A stretch of DNA of 36,084 bases, taken from Bacteroidales bacterium (lineage in GTDB: Bacteria; Bacteroidota; Bacteroidia; Bacteroidales; UBA932). Position numbers and translations under genes: made by a program. The stretch spans positions 1-36,084 of the forward strand of contig JAQXHU010000029.1 in assembly GCA_029007435.1 (NCBI GenBank), written 5' to 3'. Below the pieces are notes generated by a model. The model was given only the letters and a program-made list of their open reading frames with translations. It did not search any database and was not told the origin of the DNA. The stretch's first letter is position 1, and the number at the start of each line of letters is the position of its first letter. Below, piece after piece: positions 7,358 to 15,463 of the stretch.

Positions 7358-8023
7358 TCAATCCAGTACAACAAGCACTGATGACGGGTGGCTGAATTCC
7401 AGCTCGACAGTGTCCGAGTCAGCTCTGTTCAATGTGGCTTTCCACCAGTTGTCAAATACCACGTTGTCAGTAGGCCAGTGCAGTCCTTTTGATTTGATCT
7501 TCAATGAGTTGTCCGGGGAAAAGATGGATACTGGCCGTCCTTCGCCCACGGCCAGCGAGCAGGAATCGGTCACCGCGAATGCCGTGCTCCTGTCGGAAAT
7601 CATATCAATCCGGATGTCTTCTCTTCCCGACTCTTTCAATTCCTTGGCATATTCCATCAGCAGCGAGAGATTGCCTATCGTGTGGGCCTCCCGTTTCCCG
7701 GTCGCTCCGAGAATGTGAATGCTGTCCACTTCGGGGAAATGCTCAAGTACATAATGAAAGGCCTTGGTCTGGTCATTGGTCTCCTGCTCCGCAATATGAA
7801 TCACAATATCCTGATACTCAACTGCTAACTTCTGTGGTAATGAGTCCAGGTCGCCAATGACGGCGTCCGGTTTCCTGAATCCGCCGGTCTCGTTCCGGCA
7901 GAATCTCAGGTAAGATTTCAGCGCGCCGTCGCAGCAGACAATCCTGTCAGCGGTCCGGAGCAGATACAGCGGGAACTCTTTCTTCGGAAAATCCCCGTTG
8001 CAGATTATTGCAGCTGCAGCCAT
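7358..8023 (-). CDS. Thiamine pyrophosphokinase
   Basis: The 221-residue protein converts thiamine and ATP to thiamine diphosphate and AMP in the cytosol. Family signatures are in order: DRIVCCDGALKSY (nucleotide and thiamine site), PDAVIGDLDSLP (acidic metal-binding motif), EQETNDQTKAFHYV, and ILGATGKREAHTIGNLSLL. The C-terminal half matches the thiamin-binding beta domain, with SKGLHWPTDN close to the usual GLKYPL.. motif. Length is typical. Its ATG abuts the stop of the O-methyltransferase gene directly (0 bp), so they are co-transcribed. The usual symbol varies between genomes (thiN or tnr3), so none is given. Confidence 0.9.
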   Translation of the reverse strand: MAAAAIICNGDFPKKEFPLYLLRTADRIVCCDGALKSYLRFCRNETGGFRKPDAVIGDLDSLPQKLAVEYQDIVIHIAEQETNDQTKAFHYVLEHFPEVDSIHILGATGKREAHTIGNLSLLMEYAKELKESGREDIRIDMISDRSTAFAVTDSCSLAVGEGRPVSIFSPDNSLKIKSKGLHWPTDNVVFDNWWKATLNRADSDTVELEFSHPSSVLVVLD

Positions 8024-8671
8024 TCAGTCCTCCTTCTCTTTCTTCCTTATTATCGACAGCCCGTGCCTAACAGGCAGAATCACGGTCTCCACCCCAGGGT
8101 CGCCCGCTGCCAGTTCGTTGAACCTGACGATTCCGGCGGTCTGCCTGTCGCCCGGGACATTCTCGGCATAAACCTTCCCGTCCCACAGGACGTCGTCCGC
8201 AAGAATGAATCCTCCGGGGCGTGTCAATCTTACGGCATTTTCGTAATACTCCGGATATTCCCGCTTGTTTGCGTCAATGAACACCATATCGTACTCATTC
8301 TCCGCCACACTCTTCATAAACTCCAATGCGTCACCTATGTGGAGAGTTATTCTGTCCTGAGTTCCAGACCTGCTGAATCCTTCCTCAATCAGGTCCTGAA
8401 GCTCGTCATTTATCTCAAGAGTGTCCACGTGCCCTCCCTCCGGCAGTCCGAGAGCGATGCAGATTGTGGAATATCCAGTGAAAGTCCCTATTTCCAGCAC
8501 CTTTTGCGGACGGATCATCCTTCCGAGCATATACAGAAACGCTCCCTGCACTCTTCCGGAGAGCATTCTCGGGTAGTTCGTCCGTATATTTGTCTGGCGC
8601 TCAAGCCAGTTCAGGGCTTCGGAATTGAAAGAGCAATGCTCTTCAAGGTATTTGTCCAATGCGCTTTCCAT
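8024..8671 (-). CDS. SAM-dependent O-methyltransferase (CCoAOMT/COMT-like family)
   Basis: The 215-residue protein has the class I Rossmann methyltransferase fold of the caffeoyl-CoA O-methyltransferase-like family. Motif I is VLEIGTFTGYSTICIA, the acidic residue ending strand beta 2 is in HVDTLEIN, the metal and substrate region is YDMVFIDANKREYPEYYE, and LTRPGGFILADDVLWDG follows. A C-terminal RFNELAAGDPGVETVILPVRHGLSIIRKK completes the family pattern. The members methylate small catechol-like or tRNA-related targets in a divalent-metal-dependent way; the substrate cannot be told here. It lies 3 bp after the M16 peptidase gene and abuts the thiamine pyrophosphokinase gene, within one four-gene minus-strand unit. 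Confidence 0.88.
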   Translation of the reverse strand: MESALDKYLEEHCSFNSEALNWLERQTNIRTNYPRMLSGRVQGAFLYMLGRMIRPQKVLEIGTFTGYSTICIALGLPEGGHVDTLEINDELQDLIEEGFSRSGTQDRITLHIGDALEFMKSVAENEYDMVFIDANKREYPEYYENAVRLTRPGGFILADDVLWDGKVYAENVPGDRQTAGIVRFNELAAGDPGVETVILPVRHGLSIIRKKEKED

Positions 8672-8674
8672 ATT

Positions 8675-9907
8675 TCAGAGCATAATCATTCTGCTGGTGA
8701 GCCCCGGAGCGAAAATTTTTCTTGCCGCATCCCGGATTTCTGCAGCTGTGACGGATTCAACCTGCCTGACAGTCTCGGCGGTGGTCTGGATTTTTCCGTA
8801 GGCCAGCAGGCTCTTTCCCATACTCAGGCACTGCGCCTCTCCATTGTCGGAGCTTATGGCCAACTGTCCGAGGAGCTGCTTCTTTGCCGCCGCCAGTCTT
8901 TTGTCCGACAGTTCAATTGTCTGTATTTTAATTATTTCCTTCTTTACGGCGGAAAGGCACTTGTCCAGATTCTCCTTCTCGCATCCAAGGCATATCGCCA
9001 TAATGCCGGTATCGGCGTACTGGGTGTATGAACTCTCCACTCCGTAAACCCATCCGTTCTTCTCCCGCAATATGCTGTTCAATATCGAATTGGATGCCGG
9101 ACCTCCGAGAATATTGCCGAGCAGGATGGTCGCGAGACGTTCCCTGCCGCTGTACAGTGACGGGGCAAGACCTCCGATGACAGCGTTGGCTTCATTGTTT
9201 TTGTTTACAATTGTCTCATCGAAGCAGTTGCAGGGCAACATATCTTTCGGGGCGCTCCACTGTGACAGGCAGGACGTTTTCCCGCTGAATGCCTTGTCAA
9301 CCAGCTTCAAAAGCATTTCCTCCATTCTCTTTTCGTCAATGTCGGCTACTACGGTGAATGCCATACGTTCCGGGAGGAATTTCTCCGCTATGTATTGCCT
9401 GAGTTCGTCCGGGGTTATCTCTTTAATGCTTTTGGCCGTGCCGAGGATAGGTTTCGACAGGGGATGCCCGTTGAAAAGCTTCTCCTCGAACCTGTCGTAT
9501 ATGTCGTCTGAAGGGCTGTCCTTGTAGGATTTTATCTCGTCAATAACTACACCTCGTTCCGTCCTGATTTCCGCTTCCGGAAATGTGGCTTCCGTTGCCA
9601 GCTCAAGCAGCAGTGAGGCGGCTTTTTTCAAGTCTTCCTTGAGCACGGTGGAATGAAGGACAATCTCTTCTTTGGTGGTGTACGCATTCAGCTCGCCACC
9701 AAGTCTGTCAAGATAAGAGTTTATCGCTGAGGCGTTTTTGCGTCCAGTTCCTTTGAAAAGCGTGTGCTCTGTGAAATGCGCTATCCCGCTGTGGAAACCG
9801 TCCTCATATCTTGTTCCGGCACCTATGCTGAGGGAACAGTAGGCCACCGCCGAGCCGCTTCTCCTCACGGCGTACTGCATTCCGCAACTTGCTCTGCCAG
9901 TTATCAT
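8675..9907 (-). CDS. M16-family zinc metallopeptidase (processing-protease-like)
   Basis: The 410-residue protein has the inverted zinc motif HxxEH as HFTEH at residues 44-48 (His44 and His48 zinc ligands, Glu47 catalytic base). The third ligand is probably Glu124 in ERGVVIDEI, 76 residues on, the usual spacing. The order GIAHFTEHTLFKGT, LGGELNAYTTKEE and then the substrate-binding half (NILGGPASNSILNSILREKN, YGVESSYT) matches a single-chain M16B peptidase of about 400-420 residues. No signal peptide is seen, so it is probably cytoplasmic. The role in Bacteroidales is not defined; relatives degrade or process peptides. It follows the secreted protein gene by 12 bp. Confidence 0.92.
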   Translation of the reverse strand: MITGRASCGMQYAVRRSGSAVAYCSLSIGAGTRYEDGFHSGIAHFTEHTLFKGTGRKNASAINSYLDRLGGELNAYTTKEEIVLHSTVLKEDLKKAASLLLELATEATFPEAEIRTERGVVIDEIKSYKDSPSDDIYDRFEEKLFNGHPLSKPILGTAKSIKEITPDELRQYIAEKFLPERMAFTVVADIDEKRMEEMLLKLVDKAFSGKTSCLSQWSAPKDMLPCNCFDETIVNKNNEANAVIGGLAPSLYSGRERLATILLGNILGGPASNSILNSILREKNGWVYGVESSYTQYADTGIMAICLGCEKENLDKCLSAVKKEIIKIQTIELSDKRLAAAKKQLLGQLAISSDNGEAQCLSMGKSLLAYGKIQTTAETVRQVESVTAAEIRDAARKIFAPGLTSRMIML

Positions 9908-9919
9908 TTCGTCAGTAGG

Positions 9920-10744
9920 TTATCTGGAAGAAAATTTGGAAATCTCACTTTTTTGGAAGCCTTTGTCAGATGCTCCCGAAAGTGTCTGCTTCTTAAGTAG
10001 ATACAGGTCGTGTGTCCGGGAATCTATTACCATTTTCCAGCATACTGAACCTTTCTCGGGCCATTCAGGAGCGATGAGATAAGATACGGCTGTCCCCGGC
10101 ATTCCTTCGATGAAAATGCTGTCGGCTTCTCCGTCATCCACGATGCGGGCTCCCTTTCTCCTGAGCTTGTCGAGCGCTTCCTCTCCGAGCGCTTCCGAAA
10201 TCTCGCTCCCGGCGAAATACACCTTGCATCCACCAGGCTTCTTCCGGACTGTTGATTTGATACTTGAGAATCTGGAGCTCAATGACTTGCGTACGTAACT
10301 CTGGATGATGTCCATAATTCCCGGAAGCATAGCCGTCTCTCTTCCGGAAGGCACATCAGCTGAACACATAGGTATGCTTACCACTTCGAGCATATCGTCT
10401 ATGCTTTTCGCACCCTTCCTGCCTTTGACCAGGGAAAGCATCCTTATCCCCGGAAACACCTCTTTCTTGTACTGGGCCTTGACGGGCACCAGAAAATAGT
10501 ATTCCTCGCTTGTCATTGTCCTGTTGAATTCGTCCATTGTGCAGAACTCGAACGGGGAGAGTGTCCAGGTGTTCTTGACAGCCTCCTTGAACGCCGGGTC
10601 AATAAAGTCATTCCCGGTGAGCACGACCTTCATTGTCCTGACTTCGAAGTCCTTGACTTTCTCTTTCTTGGTCGTGATCTGCGCCTGGCCGTATGCGCCG
10701 ACACCTATTGTCAGCATCGCCAATATAAATATAATTCGTCTCAT
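9920..10744 (-). CDS. Secreted protein of unknown function, conserved type in Bacteroidales
   Basis: The 274-residue protein starts with a clear signal peptide (MRRIIFILAMLTIGVGAYGQA), likely cleaved after the GQA region, so it should be periplasmic or surface-bound. I do not recognise a named domain. The mature part opens with ITTKKEKVKDFEVRTMKVVLTGN and contains SPFEFCTMDEFN and EEYYFLVPVKAQY, phrases that resemble a family of uncharacterised Bacteroidales exported proteins known to me only from general familiarity. It lacks a lipobox and membrane segments after the signal. It is the first gene of a four-gene minus-strand unit (M16 peptidase, methyltransferase, thiamine pyrophosphokinase), and diverges from a HAD phosphatase gene. 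Confidence 0.8.
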   Translation of the reverse strand: MRRIIFILAMLTIGVGAYGQAQITTKKEKVKDFEVRTMKVVLTGNDFIDPAFKEAVKNTWTLSPFEFCTMDEFNRTMTSEEYYFLVPVKAQYKKEVFPGIRMLSLVKGRKGAKSIDDMLEVVSIPMCSADVPSGRETAMLPGIMDIIQSYVRKSLSSRFSSIKSTVRKKPGGCKVYFAGSEISEALGEEALDKLRRKGARIVDDGEADSIFIEGMPGTAVSYLIAPEWPEKGSVCWKMVIDSRTHDLYLLKKQTLSGASDKGFQKSEISKFSSR

Positions 10745-10800
10745 AAAGGCAAAGTTACAAAATTTATAGGTATATTTGTAATGATTGTTTTTATTTGAAT
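10745..10800. promoter_or_regulatory. Divergent promoter region with two -7-type boxes
   Basis: The plus strand has TATATTTG at 10771-10778, 22 bp before the HAD start. The minus strand has TAACTTTG at 10757-10750, 5 bp before the secreted protein start. Neither has a good TTTG at the expected 19-21 bp upstream, so both are only moderate candidates. Confidence 0.4.
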
Positions 10801-11412
10801 ATGTACAAAAATATAATATTTGATTTCGGGGCGGTCCTGGTGGACTGGAATCCTCATCATGTATTTGACAGCTATTTCGGTGACAGGGACAAGGCTGAAT
10901 GGTTCATAACCCATATCTGCGACAGCAAATGGAATGCCCAGATGGATTGCGGAAAGCCTTTCGCCCAGGGGGTTGCGGAACTTGCCGCGGTTCATCCGGA
11001 ATGGAAAAAGGAAATTGAACTGTATTGGCGGAACTGGAAAGGAATGATGGGCGGCCCTATTCCGGGAATGCTGGAACTCGTAAGGGAACTCAAGGATTCG
11101 GGGCTGAAAATTTACGGACTGACAAACTGGTCCGCAGAAACATTCTATACTATTGTTGACGAATATCCGGTATTCTCCCTGCTTGACGGGAAAGTGGTAT
11201 CGGGCGAGGAGAAACTGATCAAGCCGGATCCTGCGATTTACAGACTTCTGCTCGACCGCTATTCCCTTGACCCGTCGGAATCCATTTTTGTCGATGACAA
11301 TCCTGCCAATGTTGAGACTGCCTCCACTTTGGGTATAAAGGGAATCCGTTTCATTTCCGCCGGACAGGTCAGGAAAGAATTTGAATCGTTGGGAATAATT
11401 GATGCACAATAA
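10801..11412 (+). CDS. HAD-superfamily IA phosphatase (YihX-like)
   Basis: ATG 10801 (MYKNIIFDFG) is preferred over a TTG six bases earlier. The 203-residue protein shows HAD motif I as FDFGAVLVDW: the nucleophile Asp is present but the usual second Asp (DxD) is Gly, as in YihX-like and haloacid-dehalogenase-like members. Motif II is YGLTNWS, motif III is the Lys in KLIKPDPAIYRLLL, and motif IV is FVDDNPANVETA. The alpha-helical cap lies at about residues 15-85. E. coli YihX dephosphorylates glucose-1-phosphate; the likeness is by motifs only, so the substrate remains open. The gene precedes dnaX by 3 bp and they are probably co-transcribed. Confidence 0.87.
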   Translation: MYKNIIFDFGAVLVDWNPHHVFDSYFGDRDKAEWFITHICDSKWNAQMDCGKPFAQGVAELAAVHPEWKKEIELYWRNWKGMMGGPIPGMLELVRELKDSGLKIYGLTNWSAETFYTIVDEYPVFSLLDGKVVSGEEKLIKPDPAIYRLLLDRYSLDPSESIFVDDNPANVETASTLGIKGIRFISAGQVRKEFESLGIIDAQ

Positions 11413-11415
11413 GAT

Positions 11416-13275
11416 ATGCCAGAAACTCCACAGTATATAGTATCTGCCAGGAAATATCGTCCTGACTCGTTCGAAAGCCTTATAGGCCAGGACAATATCG
11501 TCCAGATGCTCAAGAATTCCATTATCCGTGGAAAACTTGGCCACGCTTATCTGTTCTGCGGCCCGAGAGGAGTCGGCAAGACCAGCGCCGCCAGGATTTT
11601 CGCAAAGATAATCAACTGCTCGTCCCCGACACCGGAAATGGAGCCGTGCGGGCATTGCGAGTCCTGTATCTCTTTCCAGGAAGGCAGGTCGTATTGCATA
11701 CACGAGCTCGACGCCGCTTCCAACAACGGAGTGGATGACATCAAGGCCTTGATTGACCAGGTGCAGATACCTCCTCAGGTCGGCCGTTACAGCGTGTACA
11801 TCATCGATGAGGTTCATATGCTCAGCCAGGCAGCCTTCAACTCGTTCCTGAAAACTCTCGAGGAGCCGCCGGCCCACGCCATCTTCATTCTTGCGACTAC
11901 TGAAAAGCACAAGATTCTTCCGACCATTCTTTCCCGTTGCCAGACTTATGATTTCAACAGAATCAGCATACGCGACATTGTCTCGAATCTCAACTCGATT
12001 GCTGAGAAGGAGGGTATCAGGATTGATGACAGGTCTCTGCATATAATCGCCAGAAAAGCCGATGGCGCAATGCGTGACGCATTGACAATATTCGACCAGA
12101 CAGTTGCTTTCTGCGGAACGGACATAAAGTACGAGGATGTTACAAGGAACTTGAACGTCCTGGACTACGAGCATTGTTTCAGGCTTACAGGGTCGATGCT
12201 TGCAAATGATTATCAGTCAGCTCTTCTTGAGTTTGACAATGTGCTGTCGAAAGGGTTCAACGCCCTGTACTTCACCGCTTCGCTCAGCACGCATTTCCGT
12301 AACCTGGTGGTGGCGAAGAGCGGATCGCTTGACGCCCTGCTCGACTTTCCGGACTCTTTGAAGAAAGAATATAAGGAACAGGCTGACAAATGCCCGCTCC
12401 AGTTCCTCTATGATGCTCTTTCCATTACAGTGCAATGTGAGAGCGGCTACAAGGAGAGCATCAATCCGCGACTTCATATCGAGTTCGCCCTTATGAAGCT
12501 CTGCTTCCTGACAGGCGGGCCGGTGTCATTGAGGCCTGCGTATGCAGCACCTGTGCAGTCAGCTTCACCTGTACAATCAGCAGCGCCTGCCCGGGAAGCA
12601 GCTCCGACAAGGACATCCGCCCCGTCGCAGTCCTCTGTTTCCGCTCGTGGAACCTCCTCCCAGGCTGTCGCTGGAAAAGCGGATACGACTGTGTCAGAAC
12701 CTGCAGTGAGCGGGCCTGCAGCTGCTCCGTCAGAGGAAAACACTTCCACAGGAGCCCGTAATGTATCAGATGCCCTGACGGAAGAAAGCGCGAGGCCGAG
12801 GAGGCGCTCGACCAGGTCATCTGCCGCAAACCTGTCGATAGATGCCATCAAGGAGGATTCCGGCATAGCGACAGCCCAGTCAGCAGCCGGTCCAAGTGAT
12901 ATCATACCTGAGGATGCGGACATTATGGAGAAATGGAAACAACTTCCGGCCGACTATGCTTCCAGACCAAGGCTGGCCAACACTCTGGCCACTTCCAAGG
13001 TTGACATCCTTCTGAAGGAAGGATACAAGCAGCTTGATTTCTATGTGGTCAACCTTGCGCAGAAGAAATGGGTGGAGGAAGTCCTGCTCAGGGAACTTGA
13101 GGGTAAACTCCAGAAATCCCTGAACTCTTCAAAGCTCAGGCTCAATGTCGAGGTCATACCGGAAGAGCAGGTGGAGAAAAAGATATATATGCCTGAAGAC
13201 AAGGCTAAAGTGATAATGTCCGAGAATGAGGAGGTCAAGAACCTTGTCAATGATTTCGGGCTGGATGTCAAGTGA
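11416..13275 (+). CDS. dnaX: DNA polymerase III subunit gamma/tau
   Basis: This is the clamp-loader ATPase subunit of the replicative polymerase. The N-terminus has the AAA+ core: Walker A GPRGVGKT at residues 49-56, the four-Cys zinc site (C68, C78, C81, C84), YIIDEVHMLSQAAFN (Walker B) and the sensor/arginine region ILSRCQTYDF. Clamp-loader domains II and III follow to about residue 360. A low-complexity Ala/Ser/Pro/Thr-rich linker (about 375-500) then leads to a folded C-terminal domain (WKQLPADYASRPRLANTLAT onward) that should bind the polymerase. The 619-residue length fits a full tau form. I see no A6G slippery heptamer in the linker, so there is no sign of a programmed gamma product. 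The gene lies between a HAD gene and lptB. Confidence 0.96.
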   Translation: MPETPQYIVSARKYRPDSFESLIGQDNIVQMLKNSIIRGKLGHAYLFCGPRGVGKTSAARIFAKIINCSSPTPEMEPCGHCESCISFQEGRSYCIHELDAASNNGVDDIKALIDQVQIPPQVGRYSVYIIDEVHMLSQAAFNSFLKTLEEPPAHAIFILATTEKHKILPTILSRCQTYDFNRISIRDIVSNLNSIAEKEGIRIDDRSLHIIARKADGAMRDALTIFDQTVAFCGTDIKYEDVTRNLNVLDYEHCFRLTGSMLANDYQSALLEFDNVLSKGFNALYFTASLSTHFRNLVVAKSGSLDALLDFPDSLKKEYKEQADKCPLQFLYDALSITVQCESGYKESINPRLHIEFALMKLCFLTGGPVSLRPAYAAPVQSASPVQSAAPAREAAPTRTSAPSQSSVSARGTSSQAVAGKADTTVSEPAVSGPAAAPSEENTSTGARNVSDALTEESARPRRRSTRSSAANLSIDAIKEDSGIATAQSAAGPSDIIPEDADIMEKWKQLPADYASRPRLANTLATSKVDILLKEGYKQLDFYVVNLAQKKWVEEVLLRELEGKLQKSLNSSKLRLNVEVIPEEQVEKKIYMPEDKAKVIMSENEEVKNLVNDFGLDVK

Positions 13276-13291
13276 TCGAGTGGATTTTTAT

Positions 13292-13326
13292 GAATATGAA
13301 ACTGCATTAGAATATGAAACTGCATT
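13292..13326 (+). repeat. 18-bp tandem duplication of the lptB start region
   Basis: GAATATGAAACTGCATT occurs at 13292-13308 and 13310-13326, joined by one A, so the unit is 18 bp. The first copy carries ATG AAA CTG CAT TAG, a four-codon MKLH peptide that stops at once; the second carries the real lptB start, MKLHCEN. The decoy start lies in frame with lptB, separated by a TAG. Confidence 0.9.
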
Positions 13327-14081
13327 GCGAGAATCTTGTTAAGAAGTACGGCGTCAGGACTGTCGTGAAAGGCGTGTCGATGGAGGTCGAGCAGGGAGAG
13401 ATTGTGGGCTTTCTCGGTCCTAACGGAGCGGGCAAGACCACGAGTTTCTATATGATTACAGGTCAGATTGTTCCGAATGCCGGGCGTATTTTTCTCGACG
13501 ACGAGGAGATTACAGGGCTGCCGATGTTCAAACGTGCCCAGAAGGGAGTAGGCTATCTCCCGCAGGAGGCTTCTGTGTTCAGAAAGATGTCAGTAGAGGA
13601 CAATATTATGTCCGTTATGGAATTGTCTGATATGACCAAGCAGGAACGCCAGGAACGTCTTGAGTCACTGATAGATGAGTTCAACCTGTCCAAGGTGCGC
13701 AAGAGTCTTGGAATCCAGCTGTCAGGAGGTGAGCGCCGTCGTTGTGAGATTGCCAGGGCGCTTGCCATCGATCCGAAGTTCATTCTTCTTGACGAACCGT
13801 TCGCAGGTGTGGACCCGATTGCGGTGGAGGATATCCAGTATATTATTGCGAAACTCAAGTACAAGAATATCGGGGTGATTATCACGGACCACAATGTGGG
13901 TGAGACGCTTGCCATCATAGACAGGGCTTATCTGCTTTATGAAGGCACAATTCTCCAGTCCGGAAAGCCGGAGGTTTTGGCGGCTGATGAGGATGTGCGC
14001 ACAAAGTATCTGGGCTCCGGATTCGTGCTGAAGCGTTCGCCGGCAGTGGAAAGGGCCCGCGCAGAGCATAATAAGGGATAG
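13314..14081 (+). CDS. lptB: LPS export ABC transporter ATPase LptB
   Basis: The 255-residue ATPase drives lipopolysaccharide extraction from the inner membrane with LptF/G (not in this window). Walker A is GPNGAGKTT at residues 35-43, the Q-loop lies in [19 protein letters not shown], the signature is [16 protein letters not shown], Walker B is [13 protein letters not shown], and the H-loop is [14 protein letters not shown]. The [17 protein letters not shown] stretch and the C-terminal [15 protein letters not shown] separate LptB from LivG-type relatives. The start ATG lies in an 18-bp duplication that gives a decoy start just upstream. The last codons (RAEHNKG) form the left arm of a 22-bp perfect palindrome over the stop codon, so the C-terminal tail may have been changed by the neighbouring repeat. 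Confidence 0.95.
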   Translation: MKLHCENLVKKYGVRTVVKGVSMEVEQGEIVGFLGPNGAGKTTSFYMITGQIVPNAGRIFLDDEEITGLPMFKRAQKGVGYLPQEASVFRKMSVEDNIMSVMELSDMTKQERQERLESLIDEFNLSKVRKSLGIQLSGGERRRCEIARALAIDPKFILLDEPFAGVDPIAVEDIQYIIAKLKYKNIGVIITDHNVGETLAIIDRAYLLYEGTILQSGKPEVLAADEDVRTKYLGSGFVLKRSPAVERARAEHNKG

Positions 14082-14109
14082 GCATCAGCCTATCCCTTAT
14101 TATGCTCTG
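14062..14109. repeat. 22-bp perfect inverted repeat spanning the lptB stop codon
   Basis: The arms 14062-14083 and 14088-14109 are exact reverse complements with a 4-base loop (ATCA). The core reads AGAGCATAATAAGGGATAGG. It includes the last lptB codons and its TAG. No T-tract follows on either strand, so it is not a typical intrinsic terminator, though it may stop transcription or protect mRNA ends. Confidence 0.85.
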
Positions 14110-14293
14110 ACGAGATTCAACCCCCAGTCACTGTGTGCCAGCCCCTGTGGGGCACGGGGAAAGGATTCCCCGGAACCCCTTCTGTCGCTCCGCTCCGAAT
14201 CTCTTTGCGTCAGCCTATCCCTTATTATGCTCTGACGAGATTCAACCTCCAAGCACTGTGTGCCAGCCCCTGTGGGGCACGGGGAAAGGATTC
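14085..14293. repeat. Two 84-bp direct repeats, 125-bp period, filling the lptB-regulator gap
   Basis: Positions 14085-14168 and 14210-14293 match at 81 of 84 bases; the differences are C/T, G/A and T/G around 14123-14128 and 14248-14253. Each unit starts TCAGCCTATCCCTTATTATG and ends GGGGAAAGGATTC, and includes GTGCCAGCCCCTGTGGGGCAC, which can fold into a stem-loop. The first copy begins 3 bp after the lptB stop and the second ends within the stop codon of the response regulator. The 41-bp spacer (14169-14209) is unrelated to the repeat. The gap holds no gene. Confidence 0.9.
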
Positions 14294-15443
14294 AGATATA
14301 GACATAGTCTTTCACATCCTGCGCACTTACAGGATTGCCGCCGAGAATCATCAGCCGCTCGACCACATTGCGGAGCTCGCGGATATTTCCCGTCCAGCTC
14401 TTCTCCTGAAGCAACTTCACTGCCTCAGGCGACACAGCCTTCTTCGGCATGCCGGACTCAGTGGAAATCTGATCAATGAAGTAATTGATAAGCAGCGGAA
14501 TATCCTCCTTGCGCTCGTCCAGAGACGGGACGTGCAGCACAATAACGCTCAACCTGTGATACAAGTCTTCCCTGAAATTGCCCTTTGCGATTTCATCCTT
14601 CAGGTCCTTGTTCGTTGCCGCTACCACCCTGACATCCACCTCGATGTCCTTGTCGCTTCCAACCCTGGACAATTTCCTCTCCTGCAGGACACGCAGCACC
14701 TTGGCCTGCGCTGCCAGACTCATATCCCCGATCTCGTCAAGAAACAGAGTGCCCCCGTCCGCCTGCTCGAATTTTCCTTTATGCTGCTTTATCGCGGACG
14801 TGAAAGCTCCCTTTTCGTGCCCGAACAGCTCACTCTCAATAAGCTCGGACGGGATGGCTGCGCAGTTCACCTCGATGTAAGGCATTGCGCTGCGGGCGCT
14901 CTGCTGGTGCAGGCTCCTCGCCACCAGTTCCTTTCCGGAACCGTTCGAACCCGTGATGAGCACCCTTGCGTCCGTCGGCGCCACTTTCTCAATCATTTCC
15001 TTGAGATGCAACATAGGAGCGGTCTCGCCAATCATCTGCTGCCCATATACCTTCTTCTTCAGATTGGTGTTCTCCGCCACAATGCTGGTATGCTCGGTGG
15101 CGTGCTTGATTGTGATGAGTATCCTGTTGAGGTCCAGAGGCTTCTGGATGAAATCAAACGCTCCGTTCTTGATGCAGTCCACGGCCGTGTCAATGTCTCC
15201 GTGTCCGGATATCATCACAATGGCGGAGTCGATTCCATCCTTGCGCAGTTGGGCGAGCACCTGTGTCCCTTCCATATTCGGCATCTTGATGTCGCAGAAG
15301 ATGACATCGTACCTTTCTTTCTCTGCCATTGATATGCCGGCCGGACCGTCTTCCGCCACGTCGACTGTATATCCCTCGTCCGAGAGAATCTCGCTGAGCG
15401 AGTTGCGGATAGCCCTCTCGTCGTCAATAATAAGAATTTTCAT
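14292..15443 (-). CDS. Sigma-54-type response regulator, NtrX-like, without a DNA-binding domain
   Basis: ATG 15443 (MKILIIDDER) is the start; 383 residues. The receiver domain (1-120) has the acidic pair at 7-8, phospho-acceptor Asp51 (CDIKMP) and Lys101 (IQKPLD). The AAA+ sigma-54 activator domain follows, with Walker A GSNGSGKE (about 166-173), GAFTSA at 212-217 in place of GAFTGA, and Walker B GGTLFLDEIGD (230-240). The chain ends soon after WTGNIRELRNVVERLMIL, so the Fis-type HTH of NtrC proteins is missing. I believe short NtrX-like proteins with GAFTSA are common in Bacteroidetes, so this is probably the native form. It would activate sigma-54 RNA polymerase without its own operator contact, or act by protein contact. 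The NtrY-like kinase at 18875-22474 is a likely partner. The stop codon touches the repeat at 14210-14293. Confidence 0.9.
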   Translation of the reverse strand: MKILIIDDERAIRNSLSEILSDEGYTVDVAEDGPAGISMAEKERYDVIFCDIKMPNMEGTQVLAQLRKDGIDSAIVMISGHGDIDTAVDCIKNGAFDFIQKPLDLNRILITIKHATEHTSIVAENTNLKKKVYGQQMIGETAPMLHLKEMIEKVAPTDARVLITGSNGSGKELVARSLHQQSARSAMPYIEVNCAAIPSELIESELFGHEKGAFTSAIKQHKGKFEQADGGTLFLDEIGDMSLAAQAKVLRVLQERKLSRVGSDKDIEVDVRVVAATNKDLKDEIAKGNFREDLYHRLSVIVLHVPSLDERKEDIPLLINYFIDQISTESGMPKKAVSPEAVKLLQEKSWTGNIRELRNVVERLMILGGNPVSAQDVKDYVYI

Positions 15444-15463
15444 TGAAATTGAACAGTTTGAAT

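Noticed and set aside
8063..9031. 322-codon plus-strand frame across the methyltransferase and M16 genes
   Set aside because: Antisense shadow of two recognised genes, with no motif of its own.
10741..12174. 477-codon open frame on the minus strand
   Set aside because: It lies antisense to the HAD gene and most of dnaX, whose products are clearly recognisable; its protein is Cys/His/Arg-scattered with no domain.
12530..12830. Programmed frameshift in the dnaX linker
   Set aside because: No A6G heptamer occurs in the linker. A GAAAAAG near 13176 lies in the C-terminal domain, too far on to give a gamma-like product.
14062..14109. Palindrome as an intrinsic terminator
   Set aside because: The stem is long but neither strand has a following T-tract, so only a repeat is called.
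14085..14293. CRISPR array
   Set aside because: Only two 84-bp units, far too long for CRISPR repeats, with no cas genes in the window.
14133..15332. 399-codon plus-strand frame over the response regulator
   Set aside because: Antisense shadow; its first part is translated from the intergenic repeats, which explains the repeated TVCQPLWGTGKG-like peptide.
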